Assembly (NCBI RefSeq): GCF_018128545.1
Contig: NZ_JAGSND010000001.1
Span: forward strand, 541,891 to 605,890
DNA from: Sinanaerobacter chloroacetimidivorans
GTDB lineage: Bacteria > Bacillota > Clostridia > Peptostreptococcales > Anaerovoracaceae
DNA length: 64,000 bases
Reading direction: 5' to 3'
The position numbers were made by a program, and so were the translations under genes. The notes under the pieces were generated by a model that had not been told where the DNA came from, searched no databases, and was given only the letters and a program-made list of their open reading frames with translations. Shown piece by piece: positions 1 to 9,643 of this stretch (positions are counted from its first letter, which is position 1; every line of letters starts with the position of its first letter).

Positions 1-1795
1 CTTCGATTACCGTTCCCATAGCAAGCCTGTTGGGATTTGCCTTTAATTCGAGTACTTCCGCCTGAAGCAGGATCATTTCCAAAAGGGTATCGATACCTTC
101 CCCTGACTTTGCAGATACAGGTACGCAGATGGTATCTCCGCCCCATTCTTCAATCAGAATTCCATGCTCGGTCAGATCCTGCTTGACTCTGGTAGGATCT
201 GCACCCGGTTTATCCATTTTATTAATAGCGACGATAATCGGAACATTGGCCGCTTTGGCATGACTGATGGCTTCTACGGTCTGTGGTTTTACGCTGTCAT
301 CGGCAGCTACGACCAGTACCGCTATGTCCGTCACATGGGCCCCTCTGGCTCTCATTGCCGTAAAGGCCTCATGGCCCGGAGTATCCAAAAATACGATTTT
401 ATGACCGTTTGCATACACTTCAGATGCTCCGATATGCTGTGTGATACCTCCCGATTCAGTGGAGGTAACATTTGTTTTTCTGATAGCATCAAGCAATGAG
501 GTCTTACCATGGTCTACGTGCCCCATAACGGTAATGATAGGGGGTCTGCTTTTTAGATCCTCTTCCTTATCCTCAAAGAGTTCCAGTCCTTCTTCCACTA
601 CTTCTTCTGCTACTTTTCCCACCATAATGGGAACACCCAGTTCTTCACCCAGAAGGACTACCGTATCCTCATCCAGATTTTGATTGATGTTGGCCATAAT
701 TCCGAGCTTCATCAAAGCCATGATAACTGCTGAAGTTGATTTTTCAATCTGATCGGCAAATCCGGCTACGGTAATCGGTACATTGATGATCTTCGTACCT
801 GGTGCCAGCTCTTCCATATTAATCTCCGGTTCTGCAGGCTTTGGCTTTGACTTGTGATGTACAGGCTTTTGCTGCATTGGAGGCAGACTGCTTTTCTGTT
901 TTTGTTTTTGATTGGGGAACTTCTGTTCTGGCTTTTGTTCAGACTTCTGATGCTGCTGAGGTCTTCCTTCATTGGATTTTTGCTGAGCATTTGACTTCTC
1001 GTGATACCGTTGAGGTTGTTTCCCTTCGGTATTTTTCTGAGATGAAGGTTTATTGTCTGCATGTCTTACCTGTTGTGCCGGATTTCCTTCCATATTTCGC
1101 TGCTGTCCTTGTCTGTTTTGCTGTTGATTTCCATGTTCAGTTCTTTGCTGTTGGTTTCCATGCTCAGGTCTCTGCTGCTGATACCCCTGATTAGGTCTCT
1201 GCTGAGGATTCCCCTGATTAGGTCTCTGCTGCTGATACCCCTGATGGGATCTCTGCTGCTGATTTCCCTGATGGGTTCTCTGCTGCTGGCTTCCTTGGGC
1301 TGGTCTTTGCTGCTGGCCTCCCTGAGCCGGTCTTTGCTGCTGATTCCCTTGAGCCGGTCTCTGCTGCTGGCTTCCCTGGGCCGGTCTTTGCTGCTGATTC
1401 CCTTGAGCCGGCCTCTGCTGCTGATTTTCCTGAACCGTTCTATGTTGATGGTTTTCATTGGTCGTTTTTTGTTGTTGTCCTTGACCCTGTCTTTGAGGCT
1501 GCGGCTTTGCTGTCTTCTCCGGACTCACGCTGGGATGTGCGGCAGCTTTCACTACGACCTTTACTTCTTCCTTGTCCTGCTGCACTTCAGCCTTTTTGGG
1601 AACTACCTTTACTATTTTTGTCTCCGGTCCGTTTTTGCCCCGCAACACAGTGTTTCTGATTGCAATTACATCCATATCTGATAATACGCTCATATGGCTT
1701 TTGGCATCGATCCCCATAACGTTTATTTTATCTAACATATCTTTACTCGACATATTCAATTCTTTTGCCAGTTCATGTACTTTTATATTGGACAT
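1..1795 (-). CDS. infB: Translation initiation factor IF-2 (3' end outside window)
   Basis: GTPase that brings fMet-tRNA to the 30S subunit and promotes subunit joining. The first 598 residues are visible; the C-terminal domains run off the left edge. Seen in order: an N-terminal IF2_N domain (residues about 1-52), a long Gln/Arg/Pro-rich linker with 9-residue repeats (about 122-229), a second IF2_N-like domain (about 325-400), then the G domain with G1 GHVDHGK (425-431), DTPGHE (from 471) and NKMD (525-528). The start ATG at 1793-1795 has a GGAGG site just upstream. It is the last visible gene of the rimP-nusA-rnpM-ylxQ-infB operon. The repetitive linker creates long spurious open frames on both strands. 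Confidence 0.97.
   Translation of the reverse strand, partial: MSNIKVHELAKELNMSSKDMLDKINVMGIDAKSHMSVLSDMDVIAIRNTVLRGKNGPETKIVKVVPKKAEVQQDKEEVKVVVKAAAHPSVSPEKTAKPQPQRQGQGQQQKTTNENHQHRTVQENQQQRPAQGNQQQRPAQGSQQQRPAQGNQQQRPAQGGQQQRPAQGSQQQRTHQGNQQQRSHQGYQQQRPNQGNPQQRPNQGYQQQRPEHGNQQQRTEHGNQQQNRQGQQRNMEGNPAQQVRHADNKPSSQKNTEGKQPQRYHEKSNAQQKSNEGRPQQHQKSEQKPEQKFPNQKQKQKSSLPPMQQKPVHHKSKPKPAEPEINMEELAPGTKIINVPITVAGFADQIEKSTSAVIMALMKLGIMANINQNLDEDTVVLLGEELGVPIMVGKVAEEVVEEGLELFEDKEEDLKSRPPIITVMGHVDHGKTSLLDAIRKTNVTSTESGGITQHIGASEVYANGHKIVFLDTPGHEAFTAMRARGAHVTDIAVLVVAADDSVKPQTVEAISHAKAANVPIIVAINKMDKPGADPTRVKQDLTEHGILIEEWGGDTICVPVSAKSGEGIDTLLEMILLQAEVLELKANPNRLAMGTVIE
1110..1432 (-). repeat. 27-bp coding tandem repeats in the IF-2 linker
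   Basis: About 12 degenerate copies of a 9-residue unit of the type QQQRPAQGN (variants end PNQ, PEH, THQ, SHQ), in frame within infB. The DNA period is 27 bp, seen on the plus strand as recurring CTGCTG blocks. The encoded segment is low-complexity and probably disordered, linking the N-terminal domains to the G domain. Such a repeat is prone to copy-number change by slippage. Confidence 0.9.
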
Positions 1796-1817
1796 AAGAA
1801 CACCTCCATTCTTTCTT

Positions 1818-2123
1818 TTATTCCCTGTCTAGTTCTTTTAATATTACATCTGCAAAATTTACATCTGTTATACCAAAAACTCCTCGTTCCTGACTTCCTG
1901 TAATTTTTGACAGTTCCTCTGTTTTTCCGTAAATACGCACTGGGACTCCATGATCCTCCGATAATTTTGCAAGCTTCTTTACGGTATTCTCTGATAAATC
2001 TTCGGTAAGGATTAATAGCTTAATCTTGCCTTGCTTAATTCCATAGGTGCATGTATGATACCCGGACAACAGGTTTCTAGATTTTTTTGCAAAGCCAAAA
2101 TAACTATCAATCTTTTTTCTCAT
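1818..2123 (-). CDS. ylxQ: Ribosomal L7Ae/L30e-like protein YlxQ
   Basis: 101-residue L7Ae/L30e/Gadd45-fold protein, a family that binds kink-turn RNA; its cellular role in Bacillota is not well defined. The start [21 protein letters not shown] is typical of the family, with the conserved [26 protein letters not shown] core. It lies between rnpM and infB as in most Bacillota and overlaps the end of rnpM by 17 nt, which suggests translational coupling. A GGAG-type site precedes the ATG inside the rnpM reading frame. Confidence 0.9.
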   Translation of the reverse strand: MRKKIDSYFGFAKKSRNLLSGYHTCTYGIKQGKIKLLILTEDLSENTVKKLAKLSEDHGVPVRIYGKTEELSKITGSQERGVFGITDVNFADVILKELDRE

Positions 2124-2382
2124 GCTCCTTTAGCTCCTTGAACAGTTCATCTAATTTCTCTTCTGTAATATCAATTTCCAAATTTCTGCTAATTGCCTTT
2201 TTCTTTCTTGCCTTTATAAAGCACTCAGTATCAGGACAAAGGTATACGCCTCTGCCGTTTGCCTTCCCCGTGAGATCGACTTTTGGGCCGTCTTCCGTCG
2301 CAACGATTCGAATCAGTTCTCGTTTCGGCTTGGACTCCATACAGCCAACACATCTCCTCATGGGTAATTTTTTTGCTTTCAT
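2107..2382 (-). CDS. rnpM: YlxR/RnpM (DUF448) RNA-binding protein
   Basis: 91-residue DUF448 protein. The family member in Bacillus has been described as an RNase P modulator. It shows the family signature RRCVGC near the N-terminus and GRGVYLCPDTEC in the middle (GRGAYxC-type motif). The start was taken at the ATG at 2380-2382, preceded at good spacing by AAAGGAGG; an in-frame TTG directly before it is less likely. It sits between nusA and ylxQ in the standard operon and overlaps ylxQ. Confidence 0.93.
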   Translation of the reverse strand: MKAKKLPMRRCVGCMESKPKRELIRIVATEDGPKVDLTGKANGRGVYLCPDTECFIKARKKKAISRNLEIDITEEKLDELFKELKEHEKKD

Positions 2383-2462
2383 CAAAGCACCTCCTTTATA
2401 CTGATTTTAGTGCCTTTGTTTCATTTTTACGGTACTTGAATATGGAAATAAATAATTTAAAA

Positions 2463-3590
2463 TTATTCAACTTCAACAATATCTGAATCGTCTTCTATCA
2501 TATCTTCGTCTTGATAGGCTTCAAAATCTCCCGTTTCATCCGATACGTAACCGTCAGGGAAATATTGGCTATGGCTTTTGATATCGATCTTCCAGCCGCA
2601 TAGCTTTGCAGCAAGTCTGACATTCTGTCCTTCTTTTCCTATGGCAAGGGAAAGCTGATAATCCGGCACCACCACGGTAGCCGATTTCCCTTCGGAATTG
2701 ATGATGACTTTTTCTACTTTTGCCGGGCTCAGTGCACTGCTAATCAGTTTTTCAGGATCATCACTCCAATTGATAATATCGATCTTCTCACCAAACAGCT
2801 CATCCACAATGGCCTGAACTCTGGTACCTCTGGCACCGACACAAGCCCCTACCGGATCTACGTTTTCATCCGCCGTATAAACCGCCATTTTTGTTCTGGA
2901 ACCAGCTTCCCTTGAAATACTTTTAATCTCAACAATGCCGTCCTGAATTTCAGGCACTTCCAGTTCAAAGAGCCGTTTTACCAAGCCGGGATGGGATCTT
3001 GACAGATACACCTGAGGCCCTTTTGTCGTCTTTTTTACATCCATAATAAAAACCTTAATACGGTTGTTAATAACGTACTTTTCTCCGGGTACCTGCTCCG
3101 TAGCAGCTAAAATCCCTTCGGTTTTTCCCATATTGATAAAAACCGTATCATTGCTGATTCTATGAATCAATCCTGTTACGATCTCAGACTGTTTGTTAGA
3201 ATAATCATCATAAATCATTCCGCGTTCTGCTTCTCTGATTCGCTGAACAACAACCTGCTTTGCAGTCTGGGCAGCGATTCTGCCGAAGTCACGTGGAGTC
3301 ACCTGTTTTTCCACGACGTCTCCAACCTCGAATTTGGGATCGATTTCTCTTGCTTCTTCGAGTGAAACTTCAACAAGATCATCTTCTACGTTCCCTACTA
3401 CATCTTTTCTCATATATACATCGATATCACCGGTTTCTTTATTAATATTCACCCTGACATTCTGAGAGGTTCCATAGTTTTTCTTGTAAGCAGATACAAG
3501 GGCTGATTCGATGGCTTCAATCAAGAGATCTTTTGAAATCTCCTTTTCTTTTTCTAATTCTTCTACTGCCTTGATAAATTCTCTGTTCAT
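2463..3590 (-). CDS. nusA: Transcription termination/antitermination factor NusA
   Basis: RNA polymerase-binding factor that modulates pausing, termination and antitermination. At 375 residues it has the Bacillota architecture: N-terminal polymerase-binding domain (1-125), S1 domain (about 130-200, with RGMIYDDYSNKQSEIVTGLI), then KH1 and KH2 (about 205-350, including SREAGSRTKMAV, VGACVGARGTRVQAI and LAIGKEGQNVRLAAKL). There are no C-terminal acidic repeats as in proteobacteria, but an acidic tail ends in DDSDIVEVE. The start MNREFIKAVEELEKEK has a GGAGGAAAA site. It is the second gene of the operon, 18 bp after rimP. Confidence 0.98.
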   Translation of the reverse strand: MNREFIKAVEELEKEKEISKDLLIEAIESALVSAYKKNYGTSQNVRVNINKETGDIDVYMRKDVVGNVEDDLVEVSLEEAREIDPKFEVGDVVEKQVTPRDFGRIAAQTAKQVVVQRIREAERGMIYDDYSNKQSEIVTGLIHRISNDTVFINMGKTEGILAATEQVPGEKYVINNRIKVFIMDVKKTTKGPQVYLSRSHPGLVKRLFELEVPEIQDGIVEIKSISREAGSRTKMAVYTADENVDPVGACVGARGTRVQAIVDELFGEKIDIINWSDDPEKLISSALSPAKVEKVIINSEGKSATVVVPDYQLSLAIGKEGQNVRLAAKLCGWKIDIKSHSQYFPDGYVSDETGDFEAYQDEDMIEDDSDIVEVE

Positions 3591-3608
3591 TTTTTTCTAT
3601 TTTCCTCC

Positions 3609-4088
3609 TTAAAAAATAACAGCAAGTTTCGTTTTAGCCGCTTTTTCCATTGGTATTTCAATTTTATTATTTTTTTCATCCAGTAAGACTATGATTCCAT
3701 CGAAGAGCCCTTCCAGTTTACCGGTTATGACCTTTTTCCCATTCATCCCCTGGTAAAGAGTTACATCGACAATATTTCCCGCAAATCTGGCATAGTCACT
3801 TTCCTTTAACAGCGCCCTGTCCATACCGGGAGAAGAAACCTCAAGATAATAATTTTGTTCGATCGGGTCCAGCTCATCCATTCTTGCACTGAGAAATCTG
3901 CTCACTTTTTCACAATCGTCCGTGCTGATTCCTCCGCCGGGAGCACCCTGTGCTCTGTCAATATAAACGCGTAAAAACCAATCTTTTGCTTCTTTTACAA
4001 ATTCTACATTATAAAGCTCATACCCATTCTCCTGAAGGAATGTCTCCAGTTCCTGGGCAACCAGATCTTTAATCTTACTCTTTGCCAT
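3609..4088 (-). CDS. rimP: Ribosome maturation factor RimP
   Basis: 159-residue 30S maturation factor. Family features seen: the N-terminal alpha/beta domain with GYELYNVEFVKEAKDWFLRVYID, the DDCEKVSRFLSARMDELDPI segment, YYLEVSSPGMDRAL, and a C-terminal SH3-like domain with ITGKLEGLFDGIIVL. It is the first gene of the rimP-nusA-rnpM-ylxQ-infB operon. The ATG at 4086-4088 is preceded by AAAGGAG. It is separated from polC upstream by a stem-loop. Confidence 0.96.
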   Translation of the reverse strand: MAKSKIKDLVAQELETFLQENGYELYNVEFVKEAKDWFLRVYIDRAQGAPGGGISTDDCEKVSRFLSARMDELDPIEQNYYLEVSSPGMDRALLKESDYARFAGNIVDVTLYQGMNGKKVITGKLEGLFDGIIVLLDEKNNKIEIPMEKAAKTKLAVIF

Positions 4089-4170
4089 GTTAACTCCTTT
4101 TTTCAGTAAAACTCCATGATAGATTTATTCCGGAACGGAATGATATCTAATTTACTTAGGTACAAAAGTG

Positions 4171-4194
4171 AAAGAGTGGGATTGCCCACTCTTT
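4171..4194 (-). terminator. Stem-loop between polC and rimP
   Basis: A perfect 10-bp inverted repeat AAAGAGTGGG / CCCACTCTTT with a 4-nt loop lies downstream of polC. On the minus strand the following T-run is interrupted (CACTTTTG), so it is a moderate intrinsic terminator candidate. It would insulate polC from the rimP operon. Confidence 0.6.
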
Positions 4195-4354
4195 TGCATT
4201 TACCAGTCCAGTTTTTACTACACTTTGAGGATAGCATAAAATCCTTGGTATTGCAAGCTTTTTATTAAAAAAAGCATCATTGACAGTTGAAAAATTTGTC
4301 ATTTTCAGGCTTTCCTTAACAGGATCTTCCGGTGCATTCAGAAACCCGGTTGGA

Positions 4355-7300
4355 TCAGAAAAGACATAGTTGATCAGATTCAGGAATGCCGGACAAAACA
4401 CCATGATTCGTGAGCGCTTCAATGGCAGTTTTATTTACCTTTGCTCTGTTTCTCATGTCGTCAACCGATATAAACGGTTTTTTCTCAAACTCCGTCACAA
4501 TGGATTTCGCCGCACTTTCACCAACGCCGGACAGCGCTACAAAGGGTATCAGCACTTTGCCATCTATGGACTGGAACTTCGTAGCGTCGGATTTCCCTAT
4601 TTCTGCCGGAAGAAATTCATATCCTCTGGCATACATCTCATATGCGACTTCCAATACCGTGACTTCGTCTTCTTCCTTCTTGGTAGCATTTTTCCCCTTA
4701 GCTTCTATCAGTTCCATTTTATTTCTGACTGCTGCAGGTCCTTTTAAAATGGTATCGGAATCAAATTCGCTTACCTTCGTTGTAAAGAATACAGCATAAA
4801 ACTCAACAGGATGATAAACCTTGTAATAAGCAATTCTGTATGACATCGTCACATAGGCTACGGCATGGGCTTTCGGAAACATGTACTTAATCCTTCTGCA
4901 GGATTCAATATACCATTCCGGCACGTCGTTATCTTCCATAATGGCCACTTCTTCGGGAGTTACTCCTTTACCTTTTCTGACATTTTCCATGATCTTAAAG
5001 GCAGTTTTATTCGGTACACCTTTATGAATCAGATAGTTCATGATGTCATCTCGGGTAGAAATGGCGTCCTTCATGGTTGCCTGGCCATTCCTGATAAAAT
5101 CCTGGGCATTATTAATCCAAACATCGGTGCCGTGGGAAAAACCTGAAATACGTACCAGATCAGCAAACATGGACGGTTTGGTATCATCCAGCATCTGCCT
5201 TACAAATTTTGTCCCAAATTCGGGAATTCCATAACTTCCGTGTGTAAATTTATAATCAGGATCTTTAATATTCAGCCCTTCTATTCCGTTGAAAATGCTG
5301 TCCACCTTCTCATCCTTTAAAGGAACAGTCAGAGGGTCTACTCCCGTCATATCCTGCAGATGGCGAATCATAGAGGGTACGTCGTGGCCCAGAATATCAA
5401 GTTTCAGCAAATTCTCATCAATGGAATGATAATCAAAATGCGTTGTGATGATATCGGTGTTCATATCATTTGCAGGATGTTGTACCGGACAGAATTCATA
5501 AATTTCATGACCTCTTGGCACGATGATGATCCCTCCGGGATGCTGACCCGTCGTTCTACGAACACCGGTACAGCATTCCGTGAGTCTTTCGGTCTCCCAT
5601 TTATTGACCGGAAGCTGTCGCTCCTCAAAATATTTCATTACAAAACCATATGCCGTTTTGCTGGCTACAGTACCGATGGTCCCTGCCCTGAATACATTTT
5701 CTTTTCCGAAAATTTCTTCCACATATTTATGGGCAAAAGGCTGATATTCACCTGCGAAATTCAAGTCGATATCAGGCTCTTTATCCCCTTCAAAGCCTAA
5801 AAAAACCTCAAATGGGATGCTAAAGCCCTCTCTTTTATAGAGTGTACCGCATTCGGGGCAGTTTTTCTCCGGCATATCAATACCGCAGTCATAGCTGCCG
5901 TCCAGAATAAATTCTGAGTTTTTACACGCAGGATTCGGGCATATGTAATGAGGAGGCAGCGGATTTACTTCTGTAATTCCACCCATGGTAGCGGCGAAGG
6001 ATGAACCAACGGATCCTCTGGAACCTACCAGATATCCATCCGACAGTGATTTTTGCACCAGCATTTCCGCAGAAACATACATAACGGCATAACCATTATT
6101 GATGATGGAATCCAGTTCTCGGTCCAAACGTTTCTGCACCAATTCCGGTAAGGGATTGCCATAAATGCTCCAGGCTGTCTCCATGCAGGTATTTCGCAGC
6201 TTTTCTTCCGCCCCGTCTATTTTAGGAGGAAACTTACCGCTTGGAACCGGCATTACTTTCTCAATTTGATCTGCAATATAATTGGGCGCCTCGATAACAA
6301 CTTCTTTTGCAAGCTCTTCACCCAGGTATTCAAATTCTTTCAGCATTTCCTCCGTGGTTCTGAGGTAAAGGCCTTTATCTCCTTCGATATCTTTATATCC
6401 CTGGCCTGCCATGAGAATTTTCCTGTATAACGACTCTTCGGGGCTTGCATAATGTGCATCACAAGTAGCAACGATCGGCTTGCCTAGTTTTTTTCCAAGG
6501 GCTATTATTTTTTTATTGATTTCTTTTAATTCATTGACATCGGCAACGGAACCATTATCTACCAGAAACTGGTTGTTGGCCAATGGTTGTATCTCCAAAT
6601 AATCATAAAAATCAGCAATTCTTTCAATTTCGGATTCGCTTTTTTTATGTAATATGCTCCGATATACCTCACCCGCTTCACAGGCAGAGCCAATGATCAG
6701 TCCTTCCCTGTAGCTTGAAAGTACGGATTTAGGGATTCTAGGCTTTTTATAAAAATACTCCAGATGGGATTTGGATACCAGTTTATAGAGATTCTTCAAG
6801 CCTTCCTGGGTTCTTGCCAAAAGAATAATATGGTAGGTGCCTTTGGATTTATAATCAATCTTGCCGTCTCCCCCATCAGAATCGTCAAACAGATATCCTT
6901 CCAGACCATAAATGAGCTTAATATCAAGCTTGCCGTATTTTACAGCCTTTTGGGCATCAGGAAAAGCCTGTACCACGCCATGATCGGTTATGGCGATGGC
7001 TTTCTGACCCCATTCCGCTGCCGTCTTTACCAAAGCTTTGATTTCATTGAGCCCGTCCATGGCGCTCATTTTTGTATGCGCATGAAGTTCTACTCTCTTT
7101 GTTTCGCAAAGATCCTGCCGGCTTGGCTTTTCTGTTTTTTCTATATCTTTCCCCATGATTACAAGAACATTCTCATAGGTGTCAAATTCGGCTGCCCCTC
7201 TGATTTTCACATAATTTCCGGGATTGAGGCTGCTGTCGATTTCATTCCATTTTTCTTCCGAAGCAAAAACCTTGACACAGATAGAAGTTGTCAAGTCCGT

Positions 7301-8137
7301 TACCAAGATGGTGACAAGTTTTTTATTGTTTTTTATCGTTCTTGCTTCTTTTCTAAAAAGCATTCCCTCAATTGTTACCTGTCCGCTGTCTACGGTTATA
7401 GAGGAAATGCGTACCGGCTCATCCTTGATCATTTTACCCATAATTCGATTTCCGACCATGGGTTCTTCTTTTTGATCTCTGCGCTGCCATTTCCCTCCGT
7501 TACCATTGCTGCCCGGGTTTGCACCGTTTGTTTTTTGCACTCCCTGCGAGCCATTTCCATTAGATGCTGCAGTCTTTTGTGCTTTGCTGGCTTCCTCCAG
7601 CTCTTTCAGGGCCAATGCTGCTATTTCTTCCGTTTTTTCTTTATAAGTGTCCTGATGATTTGCAAAATGAACCGTTTTATGAATGTTAAAATTATGATAT
7701 AAAAGCTTTTCAAATAAGGGTGCGACCTTATCGTTCAATTCTTTAACAGCAACATCACCCAATGCCATAATAGTCAGCTTTTCGCCTTCACAATCAAATT
7801 CCTGCGGGAATATAGTTTTTGTTATCGCAGCATAATCTCCGTTGATTTCTTCAATCATATGCTCTATATACAATTTGAAGATTTCATTCTCTGAAAGAAT
7901 CATGTCCACGTATATAAATTGAATTTTGACACCTTTTAACCCAGGAATTTCATTTTTTATAAGCTTGCAGATTCTGTCCACATCACCATAGGGTACGACG
8001 AAGTTAAGTCTCATATCCATAGAAAGGACAGCCGTCTCTTTCGAAACAACTGCCTTTTCAAGTGAATACTGATAACATTCTTTTGGGTGTTTTCCAATCT
8101 TGTTCCAGCTTATCGTATTCTCGATTAATGACTTCAA
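4355..8137 (-). CDS. polC: DNA polymerase III alpha subunit PolC, lacking the exonuclease domain
   Basis: Gram-positive replicative polymerase, 1260 residues. Seen in order: N-terminal domain (1-190), a Gly/Asn-rich linker (about 190-225), OB fold (about 230-330), PHP domain starting at VELHAHTKMS (about 348), polymerase palm with zinc-knuckle cysteines (about 731-760) and catalytic PDIDLNF (about 786), and a C-terminus ending QLCLF. In PolC the DnaQ-like 3'-5' exonuclease is normally inserted in the PHP domain after the IYGLE motif. Here IYGLEGYLFDD (about 405-415) is followed after about 20 residues by YHIILLARTQEGLKNLYKLV, the sequence that normally follows the exonuclease. No DxE(T) exonuclease motif is present. 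The length deficit of about 180 residues against Bacillus PolC (about 1437) fits this loss. The start is a TTG chosen for its GGAGG site 6 nt upstream. Confidence 0.97.
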   Translation of the reverse strand: MKSLIENTISWNKIGKHPKECYQYSLEKAVVSKETAVLSMDMRLNFVVPYGDVDRICKLIKNEIPGLKGVKIQFIYVDMILSENEIFKLYIEHMIEEINGDYAAITKTIFPQEFDCEGEKLTIMALGDVAVKELNDKVAPLFEKLLYHNFNIHKTVHFANHQDTYKEKTEEIAALALKELEEASKAQKTAASNGNGSQGVQKTNGANPGSNGNGGKWQRRDQKEEPMVGNRIMGKMIKDEPVRISSITVDSGQVTIEGMLFRKEARTIKNNKKLVTILVTDLTTSICVKVFASEEKWNEIDSSLNPGNYVKIRGAAEFDTYENVLVIMGKDIEKTEKPSRQDLCETKRVELHAHTKMSAMDGLNEIKALVKTAAEWGQKAIAITDHGVVQAFPDAQKAVKYGKLDIKLIYGLEGYLFDDSDGGDGKIDYKSKGTYHIILLARTQEGLKNLYKLVSKSHLEYFYKKPRIPKSVLSSYREGLIIGSACEAGEVYRSILHKKSESEIERIADFYDYLEIQPLANNQFLVDNGSVADVNELKEINKKIIALGKKLGKPIVATCDAHYASPEESLYRKILMAGQGYKDIEGDKGLYLRTTEEMLKEFEYLGEELAKEVVIEAPNYIADQIEKVMPVPSGKFPPKIDGAEEKLRNTCMETAWSIYGNPLPELVQKRLDRELDSIINNGYAVMYVSAEMLVQKSLSDGYLVGSRGSVGSSFAATMGGITEVNPLPPHYICPNPACKNSEFILDGSYDCGIDMPEKNCPECGTLYKREGFSIPFEVFLGFEGDKEPDIDLNFAGEYQPFAHKYVEEIFGKENVFRAGTIGTVASKTAYGFVMKYFEERQLPVNKWETERLTECCTGVRRTTGQHPGGIIIVPRGHEIYEFCPVQHPANDMNTDIITTHFDYHSIDENLLKLDILGHDVPSMIRHLQDMTGVDPLTVPLKDEKVDSIFNGIEGLNIKDPDYKFTHGSYGIPEFGTKFVRQMLDDTKPSMFADLVRISGFSHGTDVWINNAQDFIRNGQATMKDAISTRDDIMNYLIHKGVPNKTAFKIMENVRKGKGVTPEEVAIMEDNDVPEWYIESCRRIKYMFPKAHAVAYVTMSYRIAYYKVYHPVEFYAVFFTTKVSEFDSDTILKGPAAVRNKMELIEAKGKNATKKEEDEVTVLEVAYEMYARGYEFLPAEIGKSDATKFQSIDGKVLIPFVALSGVGESAAKSIVTEFEKKPFISVDDMRNRAKVNKTAIEALTNHGVLSGIPESDQLCLF

Positions 8138-8172
8138 TGATGGCCTCCGTTTATTTTTGCTTATAAAAATTT

Positions 8173-9132
8173 CTACTTCTTCTGCTCTGGTTCATCCTTC
8201 ATGATTTCCGTAAGCGAGGTTGCAAGACCTGCCAGCCCCTGAATTTCTGAAGGAATAATAATTTTAGTTGCTTTTCCGTTTGCTGCGGCGGTAAAGGCAT
8301 CCAGACTCTTCAGTGCAATGACTTTCTGGTTTGGATCGGATTCTACCAGCATTTTGATACCGTCTGCCGTAGCTCTTTGCACCATGAGGATCGCTTCTGC
8401 CTGACCTTCTGCCTCTTTAATCTGCGCTTCCTTCCTCGCTTCTGCCGCCAGAATCATGGACTCTTTATTGGCTTCCGCAGTCAGGATAACGGACTCCTTG
8501 TTACCTTCGGCAATCAGAATGGCAGATTTCTTTTCTCCTTCCGCACGAAGTATTGCTTCACGTCTTTCTCTCTCCGCACGCATCTGTTTTTCCATTGCCT
8601 GCTGAATATCTCTTGGGGGAACGATGTTCTTTACTTCCACACGATTGATCTTAATGCCCCATGGATCGGTAGCTTCATCGAGTACCAGCCTGATTTTTGC
8701 ATTGATATGTTCTCTGCTGGTCAATGATTCGTCGAGTTCCAGATCACCAATAATGTTACGCAAGGTAGTTGCCGTCAAATTTTCTATAGCAGCCATAGGA
8801 TTTTCCACACCATAGGAATATAATTTCGGGTCGGTAATCTGAAAATAGATAACCGTATCAATTTCCATGGTAACATTATCTTTTGTAATGACAGGCTGAG
8901 GCGGAAAATCGATAACGTGTTCCTTTAAGGATACTTTTTTTGCGATTTTATCGATTAGCGGAATTTTTATATGAAGACCTACCTGCCAGGTTGCATGATA
9001 AGCTCCCAATCTCTCTACAACATAGGCCCTAGCCTGAGGAACAATTCGTATATTTGTTACAACTAAAAAAATGGCGATGACAATTAAAAGAATAATTGCC
9101 AAGATTGAAATCAAACCAGATGTGACTAACAT
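8173..9132 (-). CDS. SPFH/Band-7 (stomatin-like) membrane protein
   Basis: 319-residue paraslipin/stomatin homologue: an N-terminal transmembrane helix (about 5-27), an SPFH domain (about 30-190, with VVERLGAYHATWQVGLH and TLRNIIGDLELDESL), an Ala/Glu-rich coiled coil of repeated AEA/AEG units (about 190-265), and a hydrophilic tail. The family forms oligomeric membrane scaffolds; proteins of this type sit beside NfeD partners, as here. It overlaps nfeD by 7 nt, and its ribosome site (AAAGGAG) lies inside the last codons of nfeD. Confidence 0.93.
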   Translation of the reverse strand: MLVTSGLISILAIILLIVIAIFLVVTNIRIVPQARAYVVERLGAYHATWQVGLHIKIPLIDKIAKKVSLKEHVIDFPPQPVITKDNVTMEIDTVIYFQITDPKLYSYGVENPMAAIENLTATTLRNIIGDLELDESLTSREHINAKIRLVLDEATDPWGIKINRVEVKNIVPPRDIQQAMEKQMRAERERREAILRAEGEKKSAILIAEGNKESVILTAEANKESMILAAEARKEAQIKEAEGQAEAILMVQRATADGIKMLVESDPNQKVIALKSLDAFTAAANGKATKIIIPSEIQGLAGLATSLTEIMKDEPEQKK

Positions 9133-9587
9133 GTTTCTTCTCCTTTCACCAACTCAACAATGAGCTTAACCCCTTCAATTTTAACAACTTTGACTTCCTG
9201 ACCCTTGAGCAGCGTTTGATTATCCAAAGATGCGGCAGTCCAGATCTGGCCATTCAGCTTTGCCTGGCCCGTACCGTAAGGCATAATATCTTCCGTTACC
9301 AGCGCAATTTTTCCAATCATCTGATCAATATTGTTCTTTTCATGACCAATTTTCAATCTCTTTTCTGCCAACGGTCTTGTGAAGTACAGAAGTATGATCG
9401 ATACGGCCAGAAAAACCGCTCCCTGTAGTAATAATGGACCTCCGATTAATGCAATAAAGCAGGCCGCTACACCGCCCACCGTAAACCAGATGGTGGTCAA
9501 TCCCATGGTAAACCCTTCAATGATAGCAAAAATGACTGCAATCAGAATCCAAATCAGTGGTTCGGACATCTCAAATCCCGGAATCAT
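9126..9587 (-). CDS. NfeD family membrane protein
   Basis: 153-residue short-type NfeD: membrane helices at about 10-75 (including a WFTVGGVAACFIALIGG segment) followed by a C-terminal OB-fold domain (about 85-150; GKIALVTEDIMPYGTGQAKLNGQIW). NfeD proteins pair with SPFH proteins in membrane microdomains. The two genes overlap and are almost certainly co-translated. The ATG has a strong GGGGTG site. Confidence 0.92.
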   Translation of the reverse strand: MIPGFEMSEPLIWILIAVIFAIIEGFTMGLTTIWFTVGGVAACFIALIGGPLLLQGAVFLAVSIILLYFTRPLAEKRLKIGHEKNNIDQMIGKIALVTEDIMPYGTGQAKLNGQIWTAASLDNQTLLKGQEVKVVKIEGVKLIVELVKGEETC

Positions 9588-9643
9588 AAAATCACCCCTT
9601 TCTTTTTAAAACTACGTTTTTATAATTGTGAATCATGTAAAAA

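Noticed and set aside
1061..1681. 206-codon open frame opposite infB (and a 130-codon frame in another minus frame)
   Set aside because: Both are by-products of the 27-bp infB repeats; composition is Leu/Ser repeats without ribosome site.
4156..4422. 88-codon frame between rimP and polC
   Set aside because: Overlaps the polC 3' end in another frame and crosses the stem-loop; no ribosome site.
6764..7702. 312-codon plus-strand frame
   Set aside because: Antisense shadow of polC, with no ribosome site and unusual composition.
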